Below, in pieces: positions 1-7,621 of a DNA stretch of 15,594 bases. The position numbers and the translations under genes are program-made. The notes under the pieces were generated by a model. That model saw only the letters and a program-made list of their open reading frames with translations. It made no database searches and was not told the origin of the DNA. Every line of letters starts with the position of its first letter. Position 1 is the stretch's first letter. This DNA comes from Methanobrevibacter sp. (GTDB lineage Archaea; Methanobacteriota; Methanobacteria; Methanobacteriales; Methanobacteriaceae): positions 1 to 15,594 of the forward strand of contig JAUNXD010000017.1 in assembly GCA_030539985.1 (NCBI GenBank), written 5' to 3'.

Positions 1-75
1 AAATGCTCTAGTTTTAATCATTTATAATGTGTGAAGGTGGTAGAATCTGCACAATTACCTTACCTACAATTAATG
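1..75. other. Upstream non-coding stretch, nothing recognised
   Basis: AT-rich sequence before the first gene. I see no convincing reading frame, RNA gene or terminator here. It may be the far upstream part of the gene 1 regulatory region or the tail of an intergenic space whose other side lies outside the window. Confidence 0.4.
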
Positions 76-96
76 CAATCTATTTACAATAGATTG
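76..96. promoter_or_regulatory. Perfect 8-bp inverted repeat upstream of gene 1 (candidate operator)
   Basis: The arms CAATCTAT (76-83) and ATAGATTG (89-96) are perfect reverse complements separated by 5 nt. The element ends about 12 nt upstream of the TATA-like sequence at 108-119 and 42 nt before the gene 1 ATG, a typical place for an archaeal activator or repressor site next to the BRE/TATA region. No T-tract follows, so it does not look like an intrinsic terminator. The same palindrome is not seen before gene 2 or gene 3. An operator role is inference from symmetry and position. Confidence 0.45.
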
Positions 97-107
97 ATTT
101 AACTCAA

Positions 108-138
108 TTTAATATATTTGAAGAATATATATTTAATC
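108..138 (+). promoter_or_regulatory. TATA-like element and leader of gene 1
   Basis: TTTAATATATTT (108-119) is centred about 26 nt before the ATG at 139, which is the usual archaeal TATA-to-start-of-transcription distance, so transcription could begin at or very near the start codon. The 16 nt directly before the ATG (123-138) match the 16 nt before gene 2 (7606-7621) at 13 positions. No Shine-Dalgarno sequence is visible. In such AT-rich DNA a TATA call by eye is weak. Confidence 0.4.
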
Positions 139-3100
139 ATGTTTGACAAAAGGGTTTTATGTATAATATTTTTACTATTTATGTTGATTGGCACTGTGTC
201 TGCGGTAAGTGCAAATGACTTAAATCAGACTGATGAAATCGTAGGAGAAGTTACGACAGATGAGATAATTTCTGAAAATCCATCATCGCAGGTTCAAAAA
301 AATTTCACAGATTTAAACAATGACATCAATGGCAATGATGATGCTGAAATCTATTTAAACCACAATTATACATTCAACCCAGATTTTGACTCTAACTTTA
401 GGCAGGGCATTGAAATTTCCCGTGAAGTGACCATTTGGGGTAATGGCCACACAATAGATGCCAAAAGCTCAGCAGCCATCTTTAGTGTAACCAAAAGTAA
501 TGTAATCTTTCATGATATTGTTTTTACCAACGGTAAATCAAATATTTATGGAGGGGCTATTAATGGTAAGGGTACAGCGGTAAACTGTACTTTTATCAAT
601 AACACTGCCGATTATGGAGGTGCAGTCTCCATAGACTACTGTGTAAACTGCAGCTTTTATGAAAACACTGCAAGATATAGTGGCGGTGCGGGGACTTCCG
701 CTAATTATGAAAACTGCATTTTCATCGCAAATTCCGCAACCGATTATGGTGGTGCGGTTTACATAGGTTCAAACATGAGATATTACTCTGTTGTGAACTG
801 TACTTTTCTTGAAAACCATGCAAATATGGGAGGAGCCATCAATCAGATATTTGATGATGTTGCTGATGCTGTAAACTGTACTTTCATCAGAAACTCCGCA
901 GTGTGGCAGGCAGGTGCAGTCTATAATGGTGTTAGCATCAACTGTAATTTCACTGAAAACTTCGCAGACTACGGCGGTGCAATTTATTATGGTCGTGCTA
1001 AAAATTCCACATTCACAAGAAATCACGCCGGATTAGGTGGTGCATCATATCAAAGCACCTGTGCGAATTGTTCATTTATTGAAAACTATGCCGATTGCGG
1101 AGGTGCCATTTATGATGGTTGGGTTACTCAAAACTGCAGGTTCATAAATAATTATGCCGATTATGGCGGGGCAATGTATGGTACGGGCAGAACCGTAGAA
1201 AGCTCTGATTTCATATATAATTTCGCTAAAAACGGCGGTGCCACATACCAGATGAATGCAAATGATTGCTATTTCGCATTTAATGAGGCAACAGAATATG
1301 GAGGTGCAATGTATGGAGTATCTGCATCCGACTGTATTTTTAAGGAAAACAAGGCAACCATTTCTGGAAATGACACATACAATACGATAGTATCCACATC
1401 CAATGTAAACATGTTTGAAGGAAACATTATCTATTTTGATTCATCCGCTTCACGTGACGGTGATGGATCTAAAGATAATCCATATAAATACTTCCGTGCT
1501 GATAGGATTGTTCCAAATACAATCGCTCACTTTGCTAAAGGAGACTATGAGTTAAACGGCACCTGTATGATCGATAACGTTAAACTGGTTGGAGGTCCAA
1601 TCAAAATCGTTTCTGTATCATCCAATCAGTATGATTTTATAATTGGGGTAAATTCTTATCTTGAATTAAAAAATATAGCTTTTGTCAATACAAAAATTCT
1701 CAATCAGGGAACTTTAAGGATAGATGATTGTACTTTCACAGGAAACAAGGAATTTGATTCCAATATCAAATCCGCTTCCGGATTATCCGACAGCTCCTTT
1801 GGAGGAGCAATCCTTTGTGATGCTCCAAATAACATTAAGACCAAATTGATGATAAAGGGATGTACATTTTATGAGATTTATGATGCTTTCAATGGAGGAG
1901 TCATTGCAGCGATAAATACGGATATTTCCATTTACAATTCTATGTTTAGGCAGTATTCTGCCACTTATAAGGGAGGAGCAATCTATTGCTTGAATTCTAT
2001 GATGGATATTATAAATGTAAGATTTAATCCATCTACAAGGGTTAGTGATGATTCTTTCATTGCAGATAGATATATTGATTATACTGCATATTATGGCGGT
2101 TCCATTTACTGTGAAAATTCACAAATTAAGCTTGAAAGGTCTAATTTCGCTGGTTCTGTTGCATTCAGTTTTGGAGGATGTATTGGTGCATTAAATTCTA
2201 TAATTAATTCTTATGATGGATATTTCAATGATTCCTCATCAATCACTGACGGTGGAGGTGCAATCTACTGTTCACAGGGGCAACTGCACATTGTAAATTC
2301 AAAATTGTATAGAAATACTGCTGAATTTGGTGGAGCCATCTGCAATCTGAATTCAGTTTTAGACTCTTTTCGTACATGGTATATATTCAATTCAGCAAAT
2401 CACTATGGTGGGGTCATCTATGACATTTACGGTTCCATAACTTTAAGGACAAATCTTTTCGGAGATTCTGGAGCCCAGGTTGGAGGTACCATATATACCA
2501 GGATTCCGAATGTTTTCAATGTATACTCCAACAGTTTTGCCACTTCCTTTGCTGAAAAGGGATCTACCATATTTTTCGATGGAAAAAGGGAAAATATAGC
2601 TACAAGTGTTTTTGTAAATCAGTCTTTGGTTGAGTATGGTGATTTGATGATTCCATTGGATTTCACCGGTCTGGAAGAACTCAACACATTTAGTCATACA
2701 TATTCAGTTTTTGCTGAATTTACCGCCACATTAAATGGTGAAGAATACAGTATTATAAGTAACCCTGTATTTTACCAGATATCCAATGGAGAACCTGATA
2801 ATTTATATTTCCCATGGGAAGTTTACAGGGTTACTGATGGTCTGGTGAAAATGAAGATTTATGATTCGGATGATGAATTGAGATTGCGTTCCGTTGCTTG
2901 TGGCGGAGAAATGCGCAATGTCACTGCTCAAATTAACATTACGGAAGGTTTTACCAATCCTGTCCTGAAGTTTTATTTACTGAAGGGTATGAATATTTGG
3001 CTGGATAACTGTTATGGCGAGGACACAAACAATCTATATGACCGCCCAAGGGAAACCCTTTTCAATGGTTCTGAATACGAACTCATTGCTACTTACACTG

Positions 3101-6100
3101 TAGACTTGTCTGATAACTTTGATGAGAACACCCGCACTCTCACCGGAAACTGCTCTTTTGATTTTGGAAATCCGTTTTTAAGCATCAACTATGACGACCT
3201 TTATGATGTGGGTTCATTTTATCCGGTTTCATTAGTAAACAGTTCATTCTTCAACGCATCTTCCCTTACACCTGGAGCTGGTGAACTGTCATCCTATTAC
3301 AATTCCAACGACTTTGGTTTCGTCAGTTCAGTTAAGAATCAGGGAAACGGAGGTAACTGCTGGGCTTTCGCAGGCCTTGCAACCCTTGAAACATGCCTCA
3401 AGAAGGCAACCGGAGTCACCTTTGACTTTTCAGTTCAAAACGCCAAAAACCTGATGGCAGCCTACTCCGTTTTCGGCCTTAAAATCGAAACCAATAAAGG
3501 AGGATACGAATCCATGATTATGAGTTATCTTACAAGCTGGTTGGGTCCGATAGATCAATCCATTGATGATTATGATGACTATTCATCAATTTCACTTCAG
3601 TCAAACCCTATGTTCCACATTCAAAACATCAAGTTCCTTCCGGCCCGTCTCAACAGCCAAGACAATGACCTGTATAAACTGGCAATAAGGGACAACGGTG
3701 CCGTTTCAGTAACATTCAAATGGGGAAAGGAATATCATGCAGTGTCTCTTGTCGGATGGAATGACAATTATAAAGGTAATGACTCTTTAGGTAATATTGC
3801 AAACGGTGCCTGGATATTTAAAAACAGTTGGGGTCCAGATTGGGAAAATAACGGTTTTGGTTATCTGTCATATGATCAGAAGCTGTCCGAGCAGATATCT
3901 CCAAACATGCACGCCTACACATTCATTTTCAACGATATCAATCCGTATACTAAAATCTATCAGTACGATTATGCAGGAGTCAGCGACTTTTACCATTATG
4001 AAAATTCAATCTACTTTAAAAACACATTTACCGCTGAAAGTGACAGTCTTTTGTCAGCATATTCCACTTACTTCGACAGGCAAACAAATTCCACAGTGAT
4101 GGTTTATGTAAATGACGAGTTGGTTTTAACTCAAAACGGCATCTATCAGGCAGGATACTACACAATACCTTTAAACACATTCGTCCAATTGGACAAGGGC
4201 GACAAATTCAGTATTGTGGTTAACAATCATGGTCAGGGCTACAATTGCATTCCGGTATGTTCAGCAGATGAAATCAATAAAAAGACATTCTCTCCAAATC
4301 TCTCCTTCATAAGCCTTGACGGTGAAAACTGGTCTGACCTTTATGACTATGCAGGATATTGTCATGTTGCCTGTATCAAGGCATTCACCCAGAACATTAA
4401 TTTAACTTCCATAAAAATGAATATAAATGAATTTGACTCTGTTGGCACCAGAAATTTCAACATCAAGGTCACTATTGAAGATTTCGACTACCTTGGCTAT
4501 CTTGATTATTGCCTTGTTAAATTCATCATTGACGGAAATGGATATTACGCACAAATCAAAAACGGAAAGGCCACCTTAAACATTAATCTTGAACCGGGAT
4601 TCCATACTTTGTCTGCACAGTACAAGGATAACGTATTCGAGTCCAATATTGTCGAATTCAACTTCACAGTCGCTCCAGATTACAGTGCCAATTCATTCAA
4701 CGTCCTTCATGACATTGTTGGGGAGGCATCAGACAAATCTGTTATCAATTTAACCAAAGATTATTTCTATGACGAGAATTTTGACAATGCTGAATACGGA
4801 ATTTATATCTCCAAGACACTCACAATCAACGGTAACGGTCATTCCATTGACGGATTGTCCAACGCCACAATATTCTATATCACTGCCGATAATGTCGTTT
4901 TAAATAACATCGTATTTAAAAATGCATTTTCAAGCAATGGTGCAGCGGTCTATATTGCGGGCCGCAACGCCACATTGAACAACTGCAGCTTCATCAATTC
5001 AAAAGCAACCCAATACGGTGGAGGAATCTACTCACTGTTTGACATTAACTTAAACAACTGCAGATTCATCAACAATTCCGCCAGAATGGGTGGAGGATTG
5101 TACCTGATAAATACTGCAACCACATACATTAAAAACTCTTTATTTGACAGTAACTTTGCTGAAATACGAGGTTCAGCAATCTGCATCAGCGGTTCTGGAA
5201 CCTGTCAGGTTTCATCCACAAATTTCACAAACAACAACGCTACATATAACGGTGGAGCGATACTTGCCAGCAACAATTATAACAATTTCACCGATTGCAT
5301 GTTCTTCAACAACTCAGCCAATGCGGGAGGAGCAATATTTACCAATTCACGTTTGGTTGAATTTAAAAAATGCATATTTTCAGACAATACTGCAGTCGAC
5401 TGCGGAGGGGCAATAATTACATCTGGTACCGTCAATATCTTTGATTCGCAATTTATCAACAATTCCGCTACCAAGGTTTCTCCGTATTCATATTATATGC
5501 TGGTTGGATGTGCAGGAGCAATTTATTCAACAAACGCTCTAAACATTTACAATTCCAATTTCATCAACAACAGTGCAATAGAGGAGGGCGGTGCCCTTTA
5601 CACGGTCAAATATTTGAATGTCTATAATTCTAGTTTCATAGGCAATTTGGCAAAAACTGGAGGAGCTTCCTATAATACTGCCTCAAAAGTGGTTAAATCC
5701 GATTTAATTGAGGGAACTGTCGGTGTTTTTTTATTTTCAGAGGCATGCTTTTACAATTCTAAGTTCATTGATAATTATGCCAAATGGGGCGGTGCCATTT
5801 CTGATGCATACCTGGTTAAAAATTGTACTTTCGTCAATAATTCAGCCGAAAAAAGCGGAGGTGCAATTTATGATGCTATATCCATAATTGAATCCATGTT
5901 TGTCAGCAATTCCGCCAATTGGGGCGGTGCTATCTATAGGGTGGATCTGGTAAATGACTGTGATTTCATTAATAATTCCGCTTCCAATTCAGGTGGAGCG
6001 GTTCACATGTCCAAAAATAGCTATGATGTTGATGGAAGTAGGATTATCAATTCCAGATTTAACAATAATTCGGCCAATTTTGGCGGTGCCATATATTCAA

Positions 6101-7566
6101 AAACCGATTCCAAATCAGATTTAAATAAAGTTTCTTCATGTAATTTTACAAATAATCGGGCTAACACAACTGGGGGAGCAGTTTACTCAAACTGCAACTG
6201 TCTCGTTGAAAAATCCGAATTCAGTGATAATTCTGCTCAGGTAGGTGGAGCCATTTTCCTAGATAGTAACGGAAATTATGTTATTGGGGATTCCAAATTC
6301 ATCAAAAATTCAGCTATTTGGGGTGGAGCCATTGGAATATATGGAAATGATAATGAAACGGCAATGGCATATGTTAACATCACTTCCTGTGAATTTTTAA
6401 ATAATTTTGCCAATAACTCCGGCGGAGCAGTCTATTCAGATTGCAATTGTTCCATTCTCGGCTGTGATTTTACCAATGATTCGGCCAGGTGGGGAAGTGC
6501 AGTTTATGGTCGTGGTTATCTTGATTTAAGAGATTCCATTATCAAATCCAACAATGACACTCCCGTTTGGTTCACATACCATTACTATGATGAAGTGAAA
6601 TATTACGGAAATCTATACTTGAAAAACAATAAAATAGATTCCAAATATGCCTCCATCAATTATGGTGAGGATGAAGTGCCGTTTAAACTTCCTGTGTATC
6701 TTGTATTCAATAGTATCAGAGCAATCAAGGGTCAGTATATTCTTGTCGGCCAATTTGAGGATGAGGACGGAAACCCATTTGCTCCATGGAAGATGCCGAA
6801 CCTGATTGTAACATTAACAGACCAGAACAACAGGCAAATCAGACTCAATCTGGAATACAACATGGAATTCCTAGGATATTATCTAGATACCTCTTCAATA
6901 GATTATGGAACATACGCTCTTAATGGAGTATTGTCCAGCAATGGTGTTATAAGCAGTTACACAGTAAAACCTGGAATCCTTTATATTAGTGACGAATCCG
7001 GAAGAACCAGTCCAGTGCTGTCATCTCCTGGTTTGATTAAAACATATGGTCAGAATGGCGATCTTTGGATAAGTTTAAAGGACAGCTATGGAAGACCGCT
7101 TGCAAACACTTTGGTTCGCATCAGTCTAAACGGCAAATCATTATCAGTGATTACTAATGCCAACGGTCAGGCCAGTCTGGCGGTTGATTTGCCACCTAAT
7201 ACTTATGATGCATACATAAGCGTTGACGGCAACGGACTGTACTTCAGCTCAGCGATTACCGTAAAGGTAGTGATTAAGAAAGCCAATGTGAAGGTTACTG
7301 CCAAAAAGAAAACCTTTAAGCTTAAAACAAAAACCAAAAAATATGCCATAACATTAAAGGACAGCTATGGAAAAGCCCTTAAAAACGTTTGGGTTAAAAT
7401 AAAAATCAATAAGAAAACATTCAAGGCAAAAACCAATGCCAAAGGAAAGGCCACTTTCAAGCTGAAATTGAACAAAAAAGGTAAACATAATGCCATTGTG
7501 AGATTTACCGGCAATGCATATTACAATGCAGTAACCAAAAAGGTTAAAATCACGGTAAAAAAGTAA
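139..7566 (+). CDS. Giant adhesin-like protein with embedded papain-type cysteine peptidase (copy 1)
   Basis: Predicted exported surface protein of 2475 aa. Residues 1-25 form a signal peptide (MFDKRV, hydrophobic core, cleavage near SAVSA-ND). A beta-helix entry motif (IWGNGHTID, about 99-107) leads into ladder A, then a D-G-D-G-S-K-x-N-P-Y motif (440-449) opens ladder A'. After a linker with no recognised family (about 830-1050) comes a C1A/papain-like peptidase (about 1052-1266): oxyanion Gln1068, Cys1074 (GNCWAF), His1200 (EYHAVS), Asn1229 (KNSWG). A lectin-like domain (about 1268-1418) resembling the one after the peptidase in clostridial Cwp84 follows, then an Ig-like domain, ladder B with its own TINGNGHSIDG entry, and two C-terminal Ig-like modules. 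The last 96 residues hold 32 lysines. No transmembrane anchor, LPxTG-type signal or pseudomurein-binding repeat is visible, so attachment may depend on the basic tail (inference). N-x-S/T sequons are abundant. An in-frame TTG at 118 would add 7 residues, but it lies inside the TATA-like element, and the ATG at 139 matches the start of gene 2 residue for residue. Confidence 0.9.
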   Translation: MFDKRVLCIIFLLFMLIGTVSAVSANDLNQTDEIVGEVTTDEIISENPSSQVQKNFTDLNNDINGNDDAEIYLNHNYTFNPDFDSNFRQGIEISREVTIWGNGHTIDAKSSAAIFSVTKSNVIFHDIVFTNGKSNIYGGAINGKGTAVNCTFINNTADYGGAVSIDYCVNCSFYENTARYSGGAGTSANYENCIFIANSATDYGGAVYIGSNMRYYSVVNCTFLENHANMGGAINQIFDDVADAVNCTFIRNSAVWQAGAVYNGVSINCNFTENFADYGGAIYYGRAKNSTFTRNHAGLGGASYQSTCANCSFIENYADCGGAIYDGWVTQNCRFINNYADYGGAMYGTGRTVESSDFIYNFAKNGGATYQMNANDCYFAFNEATEYGGAMYGVSASDCIFKENKATISGNDTYNTIVSTSNVNMFEGNIIYFDSSASRDGDGSKDNPYKYFRADRIVPNTIAHFAKGDYELNGTCMIDNVKLVGGPIKIVSVSSNQYDFIIGVNSYLELKNIAFVNTKILNQGTLRIDDCTFTGNKEFDSNIKSASGLSDSSFGGAILCDAPNNIKTKLMIKGCTFYEIYDAFNGGVIAAINTDISIYNSMFRQYSATYKGGAIYCLNSMMDIINVRFNPSTRVSDDSFIADRYIDYTAYYGGSIYCENSQIKLERSNFAGSVAFSFGGCIGALNSIINSYDGYFNDSSSITDGGGAIYCSQGQLHIVNSKLYRNTAEFGGAICNLNSVLDSFRTWYIFNSANHYGGVIYDIYGSITLRTNLFGDSGAQVGGTIYTRIPNVFNVYSNSFATSFAEKGSTIFFDGKRENIATSVFVNQSLVEYGDLMIPLDFTGLEELNTFSHTYSVFAEFTATLNGEEYSIISNPVFYQISNGEPDNLYFPWEVYRVTDGLVKMKIYDSDDELRLRSVACGGEMRNVTAQINITEGFTNPVLKFYLLKGMNIWLDNCYGEDTNNLYDRPRETLFNGSEYELIATYTVDLSDNFDENTRTLTGNCSFDFGNPFLSINYDDLYDVGSFYPVSLVNSSFFNASSLTPGAGELSSYYNSNDFGFVSSVKNQGNGGNCWAFAGLATLETCLKKATGVTFDFSVQNAKNLMAAYSVFGLKIETNKGGYESMIMSYLTSWLGPIDQSIDDYDDYSSISLQSNPMFHIQNIKFLPARLNSQDNDLYKLAIRDNGAVSVTFKWGKEYHAVSLVGWNDNYKGNDSLGNIANGAWIFKNSWGPDWENNGFGYLSYDQKLSEQISPNMHAYTFIFNDINPYTKIYQYDYAGVSDFYHYENSIYFKNTFTAESDSLLSAYSTYFDRQTNSTVMVYVNDELVLTQNGIYQAGYYTIPLNTFVQLDKGDKFSIVVNNHGQGYNCIPVCSADEINKKTFSPNLSFISLDGENWSDLYDYAGYCHVACIKAFTQNINLTSIKMNINEFDSVGTRNFNIKVTIEDFDYLGYLDYCLVKFIIDGNGYYAQIKNGKATLNINLEPGFHTLSAQYKDNVFESNIVEFNFTVAPDYSANSFNVLHDIVGEASDKSVINLTKDYFYDENFDNAEYGIYISKTLTINGNGHSIDGLSNATIFYITADNVVLNNIVFKNAFSSNGAAVYIAGRNATLNNCSFINSKATQYGGGIYSLFDINLNNCRFINNSARMGGGLYLINTATTYIKNSLFDSNFAEIRGSAICISGSGTCQVSSTNFTNNNATYNGGAILASNNYNNFTDCMFFNNSANAGGAIFTNSRLVEFKKCIFSDNTAVDCGGAIITSGTVNIFDSQFINNSATKVSPYSYYMLVGCAGAIYSTNALNIYNSNFINNSAIEEGGALYTVKYLNVYNSSFIGNLAKTGGASYNTASKVVKSDLIEGTVGVFLFSEACFYNSKFIDNYAKWGGAISDAYLVKNCTFVNNSAEKSGGAIYDAISIIESMFVSNSANWGGAIYRVDLVNDCDFINNSASNSGGAVHMSKNSYDVDGSRIINSRFNNNSANFGGAIYSKTDSKSDLNKVSSCNFTNNRANTTGGAVYSNCNCLVEKSEFSDNSAQVGGAIFLDSNGNYVIGDSKFIKNSAIWGGAIGIYGNDNETAMAYVNITSCEFLNNFANNSGGAVYSDCNCSILGCDFTNDSARWGSAVYGRGYLDLRDSIIKSNNDTPVWFTYHYYDEVKYYGNLYLKNNKIDSKYASINYGEDEVPFKLPVYLVFNSIRAIKGQYILVGQFEDEDGNPFAPWKMPNLIVTLTDQNNRQIRLNLEYNMEFLGYYLDTSSIDYGTYALNGVLSSNGVISSYTVKPGILYISDESGRTSPVLSSPGLIKTYGQNGDLWISLKDSYGRPLANTLVRISLNGKSLSVITNANGQASLAVDLPPNTYDAYISVDGNGLYFSSAITVKVVIKKANVKVTAKKKTFKLKTKTKKYAITLKDSYGKALKNVWVKIKINKKTFKAKTNAKGKATFKLKLNKKGKHNAIVRFTGNAYYNAVTKKVKITVKK
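547..1362 (+). repeat. Beta-helix ladder A of gene 1 (12 rungs)
   Basis: About 20-27-residue degenerate repeats of the form N-C-x-F-x-x-N-x-A-x-x-G-G-A-x-Y. I count 12 G-G-A-type rungs (one reads A-G-A). Most rungs carry Cys before the x-Phe, predicting a stacked cysteine ladder along one face of a right-handed parallel beta-helix. The pattern resembles the GGAI/FxxN repeats of chlamydial polymorphic membrane proteins and of methanogen ALPs. The first and last G-G-A codons are 750 nt apart, exactly as in gene 2. Confidence 0.85.
1798..2511 (+). repeat. Beta-helix ladder A' of gene 1 (9 rungs)
   Basis: Nine longer, less regular rungs, from FGGAILC to VGGTIYTRIPN. Rung spacing varies more than in ladder A, with loops such as the one around 2030-2090. 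The equivalent block of gene 2 (9296-10009) has the same length, 714 nt, and the same rung order, including the shared YGGSIYCENS and YGGVIYDIYG rungs. Confidence 0.8.
3292..3936 (+). other. Papain-like (peptidase C1A) domain of gene 1
   Basis: Encodes residues 1052-1266. The N-terminal SSVKNQGNGGNCWAF matches the papain active-site segment: Gln is 6 residues before the nucleophile Cys1074, as in papain Gln19/Cys25. His1200 lies in an HAVSLVGW context and Asn1229 in NSWGPDWENNGFGYLSY, the classic third signature. The half-cystine that papain has three residues before the nucleophile is Gly here. The His-Asn gap is 29 residues, against 16 in papain, because of a loop around DNYKGNDSLG. No ERFNIN-type inhibitory propeptide is visible upstream. 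Activity is predicted, not shown. Confidence 0.88.
3940..4392 (+). other. Lectin-like domain after the peptidase, gene 1
   Basis: Encodes residues 1268-1418. The order YQYDYAG, then NTFTAESDSLLSAYSTYF, MVYVND, AGYYTIPL and LDKGDKFSIVV matches the beta-sandwich lectin-like domain that follows the C1A peptidase in Cwp84-type clostridial surface proteases. In that family the domain is proposed to support surface or glycan interactions. The assignment is by pattern memory and needs a profile search; ligand binding is unproven. Confidence 0.6.
4936..6501 (+). repeat. Beta-helix ladder B of gene 1 (20 rungs)
   Basis: Twenty rungs from NGAAVYIAG to WGSAVYGRG, following an entry motif TINGNGHSIDG (from about 4822). 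The nucleotide sequence reuses short blocks such as aattccgcc and ggcggtgcc, making this the most repetitive DNA of the gene. One rung near 5690-5750 is enlarged by a hydrophobic insert (VGVFLFSEACF) with a counterpart in gene 2. Confidence 0.85.
7141..7448 (+). repeat. Near-identical direct repeat, copy 1 (pairs with 14528-14835)
   Basis: This 308-nt segment matches 14528-14835 with one mismatch (T7410 versus A14797). The first 269 nt (7141-7409 versus 14528-14796) are identical at every position, including synonymous sites. It encodes the end of the penultimate Ig-like module and most of the lysine-rich last module. Sequence on both sides diverges quickly. Confidence 0.97.
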
Positions 7567-7579
7567 TATAAATAAATTC

Positions 7580-7621
7580 ATTTATAAATTTTAAATATAT
7601 ATGGGGAATATACATTAAACC
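7580..7621 (+). promoter_or_regulatory. TATA-like elements and leader of gene 2
   Basis: The 55-bp gap between gene 1 and gene 2 contains TTTATAAAT (7581-7589), part of the perfect palindrome ATTTATAAAT, and TTAAATATAT (7591-7600). The second is centred about 26 nt before the ATG at 7622; the first would give a leader of about 10 nt. A GGGG run at 7603-7606 ends 15 nt before the ATG, too far for a good Shine-Dalgarno site. No hairpin with a T-tract ends gene 1, so read-through from gene 1 is also possible. Confidence 0.4.

Noticed and set aside
118..138. TTG at 118 as the start of gene 1
   Set aside because: It lies inside the TATA-like element and has no ribosome site, and the ATG at 139 reproduces the MFDKRVLC start of gene 2.
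769..1026. Antisense ORFs over the beta-helix ladders (also 8402-8683, 9604-9876, 11626-11901)
   Set aside because: They arise because the reverse complement of the repeated G-G-A/N-C-x-F codons lacks stops. No promoter or protein family is visible.
547..1362. Short regularly spaced repeats as a possible CRISPR array
   Set aside because: The repeats are degenerate, in frame and encode beta-helix rungs; there are no identical repeat units with unique spacers.
3797..4099. Shifted-frame ORF over the peptidase region, with a similar ORF at 11160-11498
   Set aside because: The two shifted-frame translations resemble each other, but this follows from conservation of the main frame. They have no start signal and low-complexity composition.
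5144..5416. Shifted-frame ORF in ladder B, with a counterpart at 12540-12866
   Set aside because: This is a shadow of the repeat-encoding main frame; the likeness between copies is inherited from the real gene.
7567..7621. Hairpin ATAAAT-TC-ATTTAT as a terminator of gene 1
   Set aside because: It has a 6-bp AT stem with a 2-nt loop and no following T-tract; it fits better as part of the AT-rich promoter.
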